From Sympetrum striolatum (lineage: Eukaryota; Arthropoda; Insecta; Odonata; Libellulidae): a DNA stretch of 64,000 nt. Of the stretch, positions 1-12,825 are shown one piece after another. Made by a program: the position numbers and the translations under genes. The first letter of the stretch is position 1. Each line of letters begins with the position of its first letter. The stretch is taken from contig OX388349.1 in NCBI GenBank assembly GCA_947579665.1, positions 18,570,459-18,634,458 on the forward strand, given 5' to 3'. The notes beneath the pieces are model-generated. The model saw nothing but the letters and a program-made list of their open reading frames with translations. It was not told the origin of the DNA and made no database searches.

Positions 1-227
1 AGGTTGTAATCCGTGATCGATTTATTATTTGGATTTACATTATAATTTACGATTGTAACATGAATCCGTGACTGACCTCTCGGCATACATTTCACATTCA
101 ACTTCTTTTAACTTCAAATCTCTAATTGTTGAGGAAATAACATTTCGAAGAGTTACTCGTGAGTATTACTATTTCGAATAAGAAAATCAGACTGAATTAG
201 CAATAAATAAGCAATTGAATCAATTTC

Positions 228-233
228 TTTATT
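228..233 (-). promoter_or_regulatory. poly(A) signal of the lectin gene
   Basis: Read on the minus strand this is AATAAA, 77 bases past the lectin stop codon. It implies a short 3' UTR ending near position 210. Confidence 0.6.
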
Positions 234-310
234 AATCTTGAAAGTATTCCTTTTTCAGCATATTCAGATGAAGTTGAAATGATTTTGTAGTAAAATCAGT
301 CTGATCCATT

Positions 311-2107
311 TCAAATGGCCAATTCAATTTCACAGAAAAACGTTCTGCCGCAATCACAGCAATGTGTAGCCATTTGGCCCTCGATGTTCATATCTCCACA
401 GTTCCTCTCGAATGTAGAAGCTGGGTGACCAGGCACCCAATACGAATATCCTGTCGATGATATGGGTTGTCCTGCAGAGAGAAAATGCATCTTAGAATCA
501 GCACCATAATATCTCAATGCACACTGCTTACATCTGTGCGATATTTACTCGATAATCCTACGATTAAGATGGATTAAAACTATCATGGCGAACTCAACGG
601 ATTGGCGAGTAATTCTTGTGGTATTCCATGATCAAAGAGAAAAAAATAGAAACAACATTTCACAAGGAAACTATTTATTATTTACGCTGATGCGTCGAAT
701 AGTGTTTTGAAAAATATCTACTTTTTTGAGTGTCGTATTGTGCAGAGTGATCTTTGAATTAAAAAGTAACTAGATTCATTGTGAGTAGAGGTTCTATTTC
801 ATTTTCCATTTAATTATTATTATGATACAGAGAGTTTTCCTTCCAGCGTTGCTAATAATTATGCCAAGTCTGCACTGTGATTCGCACTTTAATAATATGA
901 AATGGAAATTTTTCATTACTTTTAAACTAATAATATGTATAGAAACTTTTTATTTTCCCCTATGAGCAAATGATGAAGAAATTTCCAAATACGAGTTGAT
1001 AGTGAATTAATCATCCTTCAATACTTCATAAAATATCACTTGAGGCAATAGAAATGAAAATTAAAATAAATAACAAAAAAAAATAAAAAACGTAAGCCTA
1101 ACGCAATCAGTTTTTTTGGGGTAATATGAAATACGAGGATAATGTAAACATGAAATTAAATTAAAAACCAGATAAGATTTCCTGCACTTATAAAAAATCT
1201 TAAGACAGAGAGCTGATAGGTCTATCATCCTACTGATATGACATCAACCTCTTCAATTCTATTTATATGAAAATATAAAGGAGAAGTTCGTTTTTGGCGT
1301 TGCACAAATGATTTTATTCTTCTCCAATTCCAGTAATAGGTTATGCCTCCGAAGATTATGTGTCCAAAGATGAATCAATATATTGCTACGATTATTTGAA
1401 TTATTTCTAATCCTTTTATGCATGGATTCATTTCATTATAGATTAAATGCATAATCTAGAGATTTCAGTATCAAATTTACTGATATATTTCTGTTTTAGT
1501 GAATAATGTCTCTTAATAGTTTCAAATATGTTGCAATCGTTCCTCACCTACTCAATTATACGTGTTATCTCCAAAGTGGAGGTAATGTTCCTTCCATCGC
1601 GTATTAAATGTCATAGCGGGTCTCAAGCTGAATATACAAACCAAAAGAGCAAAAATATCTCACCAAATATTGTCCGGAAGGTCCCCTTTCCAAAAAAATC
1701 GCCGAAGCCAAGGCTCGGCCATGAAAGTTTTGGGTCATGGTATTTATGGTATAACGTCACAAGAGCGTTTGCTTCTTCTATGGAATTGATTATCGCTAAA
1801 TGTCCTCCATCTTTTTCACAGTAAGCCACGCCATCTTCGAAAGTCAGATATTGGTTTACAAATTTATAGTATCCAACTCCAGGAAAGTGTTCGTAGCCGG
1901 CAGGAGGTGATCGAGGCACTGAAATAGACCTCATTACTTAGGTGTATATTTGACTAGTAAAGATTGTTTATGGAGAAGAAGATGCATTGCATACTTACCA
2001 GAAAGATTCCCGGTCACGGCGGCTTCTTCCACTCTACTGCCGATGGATGTTTGTTCTGATAAAGTTAACAACGTTGTCAGGACAACAAAAGCTAGGAATC
2101 TCCTCAT
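311..2107 (-). CDS. secreted C-type lectin, hemolymph LPS-binding protein-like (3 exons)
   Basis: Predicted hemolymph pattern-recognition lectin of 174 residues. Coding exons are 2107-1999, 1918-1664 and 471-311. Both introns (1998-1919, 80 bp; 1663-472, 1192 bp) start with GT, end with AG and are phase 1, so the joined frame is open from ATG to TGA. Residues 1 to about 20 (MRRFLAFVVLTTLLTL...) form a hydrophobic signal peptide. The single C-type lectin domain runs from about residue 44 to 171: GYYKF and the Cys70-Glu-Lys...GGHLA helix in exon 2; GYSYWVPGHP, Cys146-Gly-Asp and the final TFFCEIE in exon 3. The usual EPN or QPD sugar and calcium motif is replaced by PGHP, and the WND triplet is missing (HCCDC instead), so calcium-dependent sugar binding is doubtful. 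Three cysteines at 159, 160 and 162 are unusual. An extra 5' noncoding exon cannot be excluded. No neighbouring paralogue is seen. Confidence 0.85.
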
Positions 2108-4971
2108 GATTCAATTACTGTTTGTTTCTTTTTGAATTAAGTCGTTATGCAACATAGACGACTTCCTTCGAAGCACGAACCTGTTGTAGAGAGGAAAAGA
2201 TGAAAGAGGCTTATCATTCAACTTAATTCTTAGTCGATACCCCTGCATCTTTCTGTCTGTAAAATAAGCACATATTTCTTATGTGATGTTCTTGATGATA
2301 TTAAAAAATAATTGCTCATTGGGTTTGAATAATTGGTTCGTGACTAAATAGCCACATTGCTTATGGAACGGAAAGGGTCGGAACTGTAGTAGCCTCGTAC
2401 TGATTCGTTCATTCTAAGAGACTTGTATTTACTGGTGGACAATTCTGGGAGGTTAATAAATAAAGTCACAGTTTAAAAAAAGGTTTTATTCCGCGATCAG
2501 TTTAGGTCTGGTCATCAGTATGTAATATATACCAAAAATGTCAATTATTTATAATTCGGAAGGGGTGGGATTAGAAGGAGGGTGAAGTAATTAGGCGTAT
2601 TGGAGGCAGCAAGCAGGTTGACAAGTGACAGCAGGGCGGGGGAGCATATTCCTGCTTTGATACTGAGAAAACAATTTTACTCATACAATTTATTTATTTT
2701 GTTGTGATGTTATATTTCAGAAATAATAACAGATATGAATTACTTGGAGATTACAATTTTTTTTAGGAAGAACACTTAGTAAGCCAATGTATGGGAGTGG
2801 TGAATCATAGTACGGGATAGTTGCAAATTCAAGAGATGAAAAACCTTTTACTTCCTTCCCTTACGAAAGTATATATTCTATTTTGTTTAACAAGTATGGT
2901 CACTAAAACGTCATTTATAAAACAGGAATAAGGCTTGTAATTAAAATTATAATAATAAGGGTATTAGGAGAATTTTTTGGAATGAAAAATTAGTGATGCT
3001 AAATATAGTAATTGATATTTTCTCCTCAGATCTCTTCTATTGAGTTCTTAGAAACAAATTCCGATTTAATATGAATGCATAACTACAGGAAGTAATTAGT
3101 ATACAGTATAGGCAGTAATAAAAGGGTATGAACATAACGATTAAAATTGAACTACGTAAATTGAAAAAAAATTAGAGTACGAGAAGACTACGTCCGACGG
3201 AAATTGACTCTGTAACTTTCCCAAACGATATATTATTCGCAGATAATTTGAAGCTCACATCAATATCGATAGCCGAAAATATTTTAAGAAACTAGGAATA
3301 AATAAACATTCACATAAAATGAAAAAGTACTGTAGAAAACAAATCTAAACAGTTTATCTATGTATGCAGATTTTAATTTATTCCTGCTGATTATGTTAGA
3401 TCGAAGATACACCCAAAACCTTATTTATACTTGCTGATGGTAATTGCTAAAGTATATCGGAATGGAATCACTTAATTGTCTATTGGTCCAATTACTTTAT
3501 ATTTACATCCAAATAAGTTCTCATTATTTGTTTCTTACCTCTTAATTCGATGATGCACTCTGATTCACGGGCGTTCTCTTGTAGCCTGGGAGAGTTTGGA
3601 TAACGAACGCTACTGCTCTATAAACGCCGCGTACTTAACGAAAAGCTTGAATGCTATCTCGTCATGTACACCTTATCATCCTATAGATATTCATACGCCA
3701 TATCTAACAAGAGGAGACTCACGTTTGTGGATAAACAACATTCCATACCCTACCTCTAAAATTGGCCGAAAAAGTGGTCCGCCATTTTATTGCTTTAAAT
3801 ATGCACGGATTGATAGATAAAAATTGTACTACATCACTGCATCTTCAATTTTTCCAAAAGTTTCTTTCGAAATCCCTTGTAAATCAACGCTCTTGAATGA
3901 TTTCCCGAAAAATCAGAAACTGTCATTTTCTGTGAAAATTTTTAAGTAAAACGCCCAGTACCTTCTTATACGAAAGAATATTACAAAACGAACCCAAAAA
4001 TACAATATTCAATTATTTATCAATATATATGCGAGGTTACAACTTCCGCACTGAAAATGAATAATTTTTCCAATTCATTTCCTGTATTATTTTATTCTAG
4101 CCCACTATGACTCGTGGCGTGAGTTTACCCGACAGTGACGCCTGATTCATTCGGTTTTTCTGCATCTCTAGTATGATACCGTGTGGCAAGTGGTCTACTA
4201 CATCATTGTGGAATCCAATAAATAGTTCATGTATTCGTTGCAGTTTTTCATTTTCCTTCATTTGCGGTGGCCACGCGTCGGCAGTTGACTCCAAACGTCG
4301 GGATTCTCACTGGGGACTGATAGGCTACGTAGTAGTGAAAACCTGGTTGCTCTACGACCGAATTTTGAGAAGTTATATCGTTTTAGTGTTTCGGGGGGCT
4401 CGCTGTCTTAGGGCCGCTCTAGCCCATCGGCGCATCAAATCAAGATTTCGTGATATCAGTTTGGAGTCGTTTTTTTCTTTCTTTATTTGACAGTTCCGTT
4501 ATGTATGGTCTCAATTTCGAGTTTCAGCGACCATTATTTGCTATTCATCGCGAACTTCTTCTGTCTCTTATTGTGTCGGGCAAAAACGGGTTGACTGCAT
4601 AGAGTATCCTTACTCTATGGTTGACTGTGACGTTGAGCGACTTCTACAATTCAATACTATTTTTGGTTCCATTTTATTGAGACATACAAAGGTGTGTAAT
4701 CTAGTTTACCTTACTTCATATATATAAATTATTAAAGATTTTACTTCTCAGGGTTTTTATTTTACGTTATATCTATTAATGCCAGTGAAGGGGAATCTCT
4801 AGTTGATAGATTAAAGCCGTAGATAAGTTTCAATAATTGACACTTTCTGTTGTGTGTATGTCCTACAATTGTTACGGATAGCGTAGTTAATTATTTGTTG
4901 CCAAATGTTCGAATATTTCTTATGGATAACATTGTTGTTCGCAGGATTATAGTTTACTCTGTTCAACTCAC
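2108..4971. other. intergenic DNA upstream of the lectin
   Basis: AT-rich, mostly unique sequence. No TATA box is obvious immediately upstream of the lectin ATG. At 2482-2519 the minus strand reads like the 3' tail of a retroelement (CTGATGACCAG followed by CGCGGAATAAAACC). The stretches at 3560-3830 and 4090-4500 are more GC-rich and may be old transposon pieces, but their short open frames match no family I recognise. Confidence 0.4.
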
Positions 4972-4975
4972 TTTA

Positions 4976-5520
4976 GGGCCATTCCATGCCAAGTGGTCTG
5001 GCCAAGTCTGGTGGTCCCCGCTAGACCATCATGGATTTCAATGAAATTTTTTATGAACATTCAAACATATCTCTTATGAACAGTTGTAAAGTTTCACTTT
5101 CGCCGATGGAATATTTGCTGAGATATAGCAGTTTATTTGATCCCGTGTCGCTGCCTTCTTCAATATGACTATGAGTTTTAAGTAACTTTGAGGCATAGTA
5201 TCTCAGGGAATTGTTGTATGAAACAAACTTTGGCTATCTTGAACAAATGTTTGCGCTCTATTAAACAAAATAATAAAAATAACTGTAAGAGCGACTTCCT
5301 TGCAGAAAATTCTGTGCAAAATTGGCCCAAAAAATTGCAGATCGAAAAAAATTAAAACTTTGGCTTTTTATATTTCAGGAATAAAAGATATAATCAACGT
5401 AAAACTTTGAGCATGATAACATATCAATACATAGTGTATGAATATAAAATTTCATCTTCCTAGATGAAATTTTATATTCATATATTCTCCTAAATCAGAC
5501 CACTTGGCATGGAATGACCC
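4976..5520. mobile_element. 545-bp inverted-repeat MITE with TTTA target duplication
   Basis: The ends are inverted copies of each other: GGGCCATTCCATGCCAAG at the left and, reading inward from the right end, GGGTCATTCCATGCCAAG, continuing to GTGGTCT. TTTA flanks both ends (4972-4975 and 5521-5524), as expected of a target-site duplication. There is no transposase frame, so this is a non-autonomous DNA element. A 20-bp perfect hairpin lies near the right end. The superfamily is uncertain; the 4-bp T/A-rich duplication would suit Kolobok- or piggyBac-like integration. Confidence 0.8.
5438..5481. repeat. 20-bp perfect hairpin inside the MITE
   Basis: Arm ATGAATATAAAATTTCATCT (5438-5457) and its exact reverse complement (5462-5481) are separated by the 4-base loop TCCT. 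It lies 39 bp inside the right terminus of the 545-bp element and is probably part of its subterminal structure. Confidence 0.85.
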
Positions 5521-5524
5521 TTTA

Positions 5525-8500
5525 CTTAAAATATGGTACACCAGTGAAAGCGAGTTAAGTCCCTCCCAGGAACAAAAAACAACATGGAAGGAAACCAATA
5601 ATTCGTAAGAAAGTAAAAAAGAAGGTAAGGATATCTTTAGCTATAGTTCAGTATCGCCATATGATTTTTTTTTAGATTGCCCCTTGGGTTGAATCTGTAA
5701 TGGTTTAGAATTTTATTAGTTAATGAATTCTGGAATTGAATGTTTGTCTCACGACCAGTAATACTGTGATACTTATGGATCTTTAGCTATAAATGAACAT
5801 TCACAATAGTATTTTCAATTTTTTTTATAAAATAGATGTACACCCTTTTCTTGTAAAGGTTATTTGGTTAGAGATTCCTTACTTTGATCATAGCTATGAT
5901 TTCCTCTCAAATCACTTCAAGAGTACGATATTCTACCAAATTGTACTTGAGTATTCAAAAATATTAAAGGATGAAAGATGCTTTGAAAATTACTCCAATA
6001 TCTAAACATAATTAAATATTGAATATTGACTAAAGATGTTACATTTAAATTTCCAGTTTCACTTTATTTGTCAATTAATAAGTTAAGTTTGAGTTTATAT
6101 TCTTTCCTTAATAACAGCTTCAAGAATACTAAATAGGATTCCATATACATGTACTCTTGAAATTTATCATGAGGTTAAGTGAATTTGTTGCATTGATATT
6201 GATGTATGTTACAGAAATATATCTTGACATTTTATAATTATTAAATTAAAACACATCATATCAGATTGTTTCACCATAAGCCTCTGTAACTAAATTCATT
6301 GGGCATTTAAACCAGTGATGAAAATGTTTCATCTTTTGGAAAGAAAGGCAAGATATGGAAGGTCATAACAAGAAAAGATGATTTGAAATGCTTAATTTAA
6401 CTTGGTTTTGATTTTACTCCACTTATTACTATAAATATCAATGGAATTATTACCAATAGGCTTCTTGCCTGGTGGCAATGACAGCTGAGCTTGAAAAGGC
6501 CCATTCCTGCAATATTGAATCACTTCAATTGAATTGAATTCATGTGCAGGTTGGGCATCTCATTTGCCTGAGTTTAAAACATTACTCTAGCTATCCCTAT
6601 GTGTTTATTACTAAAGATAAAGTTTTGCAAAATTATCGTGTAAGGGGCAACTTTCTGACATATACATATACAATGCGTTTAGTGATATTGAATTTTTCGA
6701 TATCCTCAAAGATTCTGCTATGCATAGCTATAGCATAAAGGAGTCTATCATTCCCCATTATATTCTTACATATCTCTAAATTCCATATTTCTGTCTCATT
6801 GTGATGTGAATTAAATCAATATTCAACTTTTGCCTCAATAAATTTCTTATGGAGAGTTTCTGACATCGGATAAATATATACCGACGGTGATTATTATACT
6901 AAGAAAACTTTAAGTAGAAACTCTACGATCTATTAAAATAATATACGGTTTTAATTGCGTAGTTCAGAGGTACTTTCAATCTGATTTTTTCAAGGTAAAT
7001 CTCTACTGCGTATTTGAATTGCCACTAGAAAACGGAAAAGTCACATGATTTAATGTTGTATCCTCACTTTGGCTACTGCACACCCCCCTCCAGCGCTCTA
7101 GTGTATCCTTACTCTATGCTTCGGACAAACGAATATCAATATGTAACACTCCATTGAACCCATAATGACTCCCCAAATTTTATAGTCCTATCACGCCCAG
7201 GAGTGAATGAAATTGATGTTCGAAAATTTCTCCCATGTATTTCCTATGGGATTTCTAACATCAAATAAATAGATAAACACACATTGGTGATTATTATATA
7301 TGATGCTAATCTATGTTAAAATATACATCAATAAGATAACAGTAAATGAATAAATTACATCAGTAAGCATAAATTTGCATTGCTCAAAAATTTGAAGAAA
7401 AGGTGAAGACTAATTCACCGTTGAAAGTTTTACTAGAAAGTAGAATGTACCATATATATACTCATGTATAAGCCGATTTTTTCAGCACCTTTTTTATCCT
7501 GAAAAAGCCTTTCTTGGCTTATTTTCAAGTATGACTTTCACTTACTATTCCCCATGAAAGAAAAGTCTTCATTAGCCAGAAATCGGGTTGTAAATTTCTC
7601 ATTTGATCAATTAACAATTTTTTATCAATTTTCTCATTCTAATGTACTAAACTATAGATTGTTGTGCTTAGGGTGAAGCCAGTCATCAAATAAAATAATT
7701 TGTGGAAGTTACGAAGTGTTTCTTTATTATTACTGTAATTTTATTGGTTTTCTTTTTATTTTGAAATTTACCAATAGCTTATTAGGCACATTAGACTTAT
7801 AATTGAGTCAATTAGTTTCCCCAGTTTTTGGTGATAAAATAGGCACCTTAGCTCATATTTGGGTAGGTTCATACTCGAAAATACAAGGTAATCAGATTAA
7901 ATAACATTGAATAGAATTTTCCCAGCAAAGGAACGTTGTAATCAGCCTGGCATCTGGAATCAAGTTTTTAATCTAAAAATTGGTGATTTTGGAATAGATG
8001 GGCTTGAATCGAATTATTTGTATAATCTATTCTTATAATATTGTTTTGTAAGATCTTTTAAAAAATAATTTCCCTATATTTGCTCTCTTAGATGATTCCT
8101 TTACTCGGTTCGGCAAAGAATGTTTGAAGTTGCTGTCAAGTTGAGCCCATCAGTCTGTCTACTCCTACAATCTATGACATCATTAAATATTTTGCTAGCT
8201 TAACATGAACATTTCATTGGAATAATGACAGAACTCCAAAAAATGCTAGATTGGCATTCAAAAACTTTGTCATACACTTTCCTGAAAATACGCCAGCACA
8301 GAATTTCACTCAATTGGATGGTTTACATGGTTGTATATCAGGTTGTTTAAAACCACACAATTCTACAGCCATGTTTAATAAAAATGTTTGCAAATTTCAA
8401 TCCAAAAGTGATTTTTGTGACCAAAATAAGAATCTTCATGCAATCCTCCTCTTTAAAGTGCTTGATTTACAAATTATTATGACTTGATAATATAATATTC

Positions 8501-8754
8501 ATTGTTTAGAATGTATTTACCATTATTATCATATTTATGGTAATTTTATGACATTGCTTGGGTTCAACCTCCCTTTCAACATTAATTATTGTCTTTATTA
8601 ATCCTAGATTTTTGTGTGACCTATTATTTGTAATAAATTATACCTCTTAATTCTTATTATTGTGATATTTTATGTGATTTTTTTGGATCCAGGATTTGTA
8701 GGTATAATAGGATAGGATAATAATTTATAGGATATAATAGCAGTCCTGTTTCAG
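5525..8754. other. AT-rich region without recognisable genes
   Basis: Long low-GC sequence with small open frames (for example 5793-6005 and 8251-8487) that show no family motif. Two diverged segments, 6830-6900 and 7215-7300, resemble each other and end in a shared GGTGATTATTATA. The string TATCCTTACTCTATG occurs here near 7105 and also near 4605. No TE ends were found. Confidence 0.35.
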
Positions 8755-9201
8755 ATTCCCAGAGTAATCTCTTCCTCTCCCTTGCGACTCAGTCATTGCT
8801 TGTGAAAGGTAAGAAAGAAAAGTTTCTCTAGAAAGTAATTTTATATGAATTAAGATTATATAAAGACATGCCATTATTTTTTGACGATTATTGAGCAATA
8901 ATTTTCCACATTTTATTTATTTATTTGAGAATGCACTGTGGTTAAGGTTTATGAATCAACAAAATAATATTTTTGATGCAAACCTACTTTTCACAGATTC
9001 TAAAGCATTTGTGTAAGGATTAAAAACCCTACATTCCCATTCTGCCTCACTTGCTACCCTTGGGTTTAAGAGGACGGACATTAAGTATTAAAAATGGGCT
9101 ATAATGAGTATGCTTTATAACGAGTACTTTTCCAATTTTTGTCAGCTCTCTTCATAACGTACTCCTACTGCATATTGGTTGTAGAACTCATTGGACTATA
9201 A
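8755..9201 (+). CDS. tentative pair of terminal coding exons, unknown gene
   Basis: Weak gene candidate. Positions 8755-8808 (54 bp) are bounded by a good acceptor (CCTGTTTCAG) and a consensus donor (GAAAG|GTAAGAAAG). The only frame open through it encodes 17 codons starting SQSNLF and leaves one base over. A second acceptor with a pyrimidine tract (TTTTCCAATTTTTGTCAG) starts an exon at 9146 whose phase fits. It reads on 18 codons to TAA at 9199-9201, and AATAAA follows at 9276-9281. The joined tail has no recognised domain, and no upstream exon was found. It could be a host gene's last exons, a noncoding transcript, or chance. Confidence 0.22.
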
Positions 9202-9281
9202 ATACAAATACTGATGAAAGCAGTTTTTGAGCTAGCATTAACTTGAAGACTAACTGGCCAAGCAAATGCACACTGAATAAA

Positions 9282-12200
9282 ATTAGCTGATATATCTCAG
9301 ACTAAAGGATTAGAATTCAGATTATAGGATCAGGACGGACTCAAGGATCAGAATTTTGATCTGGTATATCATAAAGTATTGCAATATTACCCAAAACTTT
9401 ATTCACATTAATCAAGAGTTGTTGCAAATCGATTTTTCATTGGGTTTTATTAGTTGTACCTAACGGCACAATAAAAAAACTTGGCCATTTACATAGTTGG
9501 TATAAGTTGGTGACAGTTCTTGAAGCCCAGGAGTAATTTCACAGAAAGCTGCAACTGATTTGGCTGATAGCTTGGTCTTAATAAATATATATATTTTTTG
9601 TCTTGACCATATCTTTGCTAAAATTCACAGTATAAAATTCACAGAATCGGGCGAGATATGGTGGAAATCCAAATATCTCCTTCATTCTGCATATCTTTGC
9701 TGTAAAGTATATTCATTGTTTTCTAAATATTAATACAGTAATAGTAATGCTTTAGGTTTGGTTATTTTGTGTTTGGTGATAATAATATTTAAGATTCATT
9801 AATAACATTTTTAAGCATTAATGAATTGTTCATATTTCATGGGGTACTATGTTTGCTTCGGTGTTGAGTTTTAATATCCAAAGGTAACATTTGCCTTACT
9901 GATCATAGTATACCTCTGTAATGAATCATCAATTCAAGTGAGAAAAGTGTAGAAAAATAATGAACTATAAAAAACCACTTCATATGCATTAGTTGATCAA
10001 TTACTTCATAAGGAATGTTTTTTGTCAAAGTTTACTATTAAGTGCTGAATTATTAAAGCTTGTACTACTTCCTAATAGTATATTCATCCATGCAAATGCA
10101 ATACGTTTTTTCATTGATAACCATCCCTAGGACAAAATGAATGACACCTGTTACAGTTTGAATTACATGAAGGCTGGTTGTTTCCTACATACGAGTCTTG
10201 TATAATATACAAAGACTTCAAAGAAATCTGTTTTTCCATGATTAATTGTAGATCATTACATTCATTGAGCAGCTTTAAAGCATTGATTGGCAAAATGTTT
10301 TTGCTGAAGTCTATGATAGCAGCAGAAGATTTATACTTTAAATAGAATAGTAAAATAAGGTTGAATGAAATTTTTTGTTGGGAAAGATATAGACAAAATT
10401 GTAACAATGTGAGACTTCTCTTGTTGACTATAAATAGGTATTTTTTGATAGGGCATTTAATTATTAATTGAATTTAATATTTACCTGAATATTGAAAACA
10501 ATAGTTAGTTACTATTTTTTTGGGATACTAGTGTAGATGGACAAGAAAGTGCTGATCATGCACATGACCAATACAAACCATTTGTCAATGTGCTTGCGGC
10601 ATAGTTTTGTAGCTTAGAATGCTTGAAAATGCTTTTAAAAAATAATCAAGATATGGTAGTAAAAACAATATCTGAATGAAACATTTTTTTTAAAATGTGT
10701 GTTTTAATATAATTGATATTATGATAAAATAAACATTATTTAACAAGTGGCTTTAATTTCTGTTTTTCCATATTTGTATTTAAAAGAACACTCTTAATTG
10801 GAAATTATCTTGCAAAGGAATGATTTGTTCATAAACTTAAGTTGTTCTCTAAATATTGTCCGAGAATCGACCGTAAATGAATAAAGTTATCCTTGGACAA
10901 GCTCATATTCAAGAAACAGGAAAGTTTAATGTGACATAAAATGAGTAGCACAAGACATTTTTTAAAGTTAACATTCCACTAATAAAAATGATTTACTAAG
11001 CTTGGCTTCTTTAAATAAATTGTATGTGACTTTCATGCTGGCAAAAGATTCAAAGAGCAACTGTGGAAAAAAAACAGAATTTATATTTGGATAGTAGAGA
11101 GTAATGTTTTAAAAGTGATTGCTAGTAAAAAATGAAAGCTTACATTCAATTTCAGCCCAATAAATTGCTGTCAAATGCATAAATTCTTTTCCATAGAGTT
11201 GATGCAGACATATTTACTAAAAAGTCATCAGATTTGAAGTTGAAATGAACCAATGTAAAGTATGAATCTTAATTTTATCTGTTTTAGTCTGAATCTTTGA
11301 GCAAAGTTGTCAAGAATATTCTTATGATCTTAGAAGCCTAAAATTTTGTTTGTTTCTCAAACATCTTCACCATCTTTGCATCTTGGAAGGATATGACACT
11401 TTAACGATTTTTAGCATTATAAATCTCCAGAAAATGCTATTTCTTTTTGTTCAAAGTTCGACATTAATATCAGCAAAGCTTTTATTATTCTATTCTTAAA
11501 ATTGCTTTCTTTTTGGGAACAAATTCAAGCTGTTAAGTTTCTTAAGACAAGGGAAAGATACTTATTTTATCCTGATGTTCCTTGTTATTCATATGTCCTC
11601 CTACATTGTAGATAAATTTTACGTTATTCATAAAATTTCTTTCTGATTTGGCTAACAACTAATCAAGAGTTGGTAGTAGTTACAAGAGGAAGGGTACAGA
11701 GAAGCATTGCAGGGATTGAGATCAGGATAATTTTCTAGCATAGGTTATGAAGAAGAATCACTTAAAATTCTAGTTTTCCTTCTCTTCGATGTGTGAAGAG
11801 AATAACAAGTTCAAAAAAAGAACATTTGAAGAAGAAGAGATAGTTTTTTGATTAAATTATCACCTGAATTAGTTAAATGCTTTGGATCAGGTGCAACTGC
11901 TAAATGTGTATGATTTTTTGTTGAAAAATTGCAGGTTTATTTCTTAGACGTTTATAGTTTCTAAGATTTCCTCAATTTTATTGATATATTTGACAAATTG
12001 TGACATATTAATTATTAAAATAATACATTTAGTGCAGTAACTTACAAAGGTTTTGCTATGATAGATTGATTGCAAATAATTTAAAATATACAATACCTGA
12101 AATTAATAATATTATATAGTGGAAAGGGTCGCTTATTGCTAAAGAGTTGTCCCTTGAAATCACCAGACCTCTCTCTTTCGCTGACTGTGGCCACTTTGTT

Positions 12201-12825
12201 TCTGTCGTTACTACAATAATTTGAAATAGTATATTAGATAATTTAGTATATTCAGTAATATCTAATAGTTTACCAGTGAATATGATTAAACAATAATATT
12301 TATAGTAATACTTATGTTATATATATGTTTATTTAAAATATTATGTATAAGTAATTATGTATAATATTAAATAATTTTAATGCTGTGCTTACCTGGTTTC
12401 ACCAAGTTACCACCAACAAAGTTTATTTTATGTTGTATATATTATACTGTTACTTATGAAACTGTACTGTTAGTATTGAAAAATAATCCTACAATACTGT
12501 ACCACTGACAAAAAAGACTTTTCAAAGTGTTTATTTTCATATGATGATAGGTAATATTTGGTTTCCTAATCTTGCTTCACAGGATATCAGTTTTGCCTAA
12601 ACATATTCAATGTGATTGCATAATATTATTTATTATGTGCAATAATGATATTTTTCTCATTTGCTTGCTTCATTGGCAACTTAATTTTAGTACCTTCTTT
12701 CCTGTCATTGAGAAATGTTTCATCATTCCAAATTGAGCTATATAAGGCAATGTTTTTTTTCATTACATGATTATCTTAAACATCTCTCAGGAGAATGGAT
12801 GTTCTGGCCTTCAAATTTTATGTCT
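9282..12825. other. AT-rich region without recognisable genes
   Basis: No TE ends, tRNA or domain-bearing frame was recognised. A 98-codon minus-strand frame at 10407-10111 ends in a Cys/His-rich stretch (CNSNCNRCHSFC) but has no signal that it is expressed. A GC-richer patch at 12120-12224 is open on the plus strand for 34 codons without convincing splice signals. Confidence 0.35.

Noticed and set aside
10111..10407. 98-codon minus-strand frame ending in a Cys/His-rich tail
   Set aside because: The Cys spacing fits no zinc-binding family I can name and there is no supporting gene structure.
12120..12224. GC-richer patch open for 34 codons on the plus strand
   Set aside because: The AG before it lacks a pyrimidine tract, its phase does not join the candidate exon at 8755, and the minus strand is also open.
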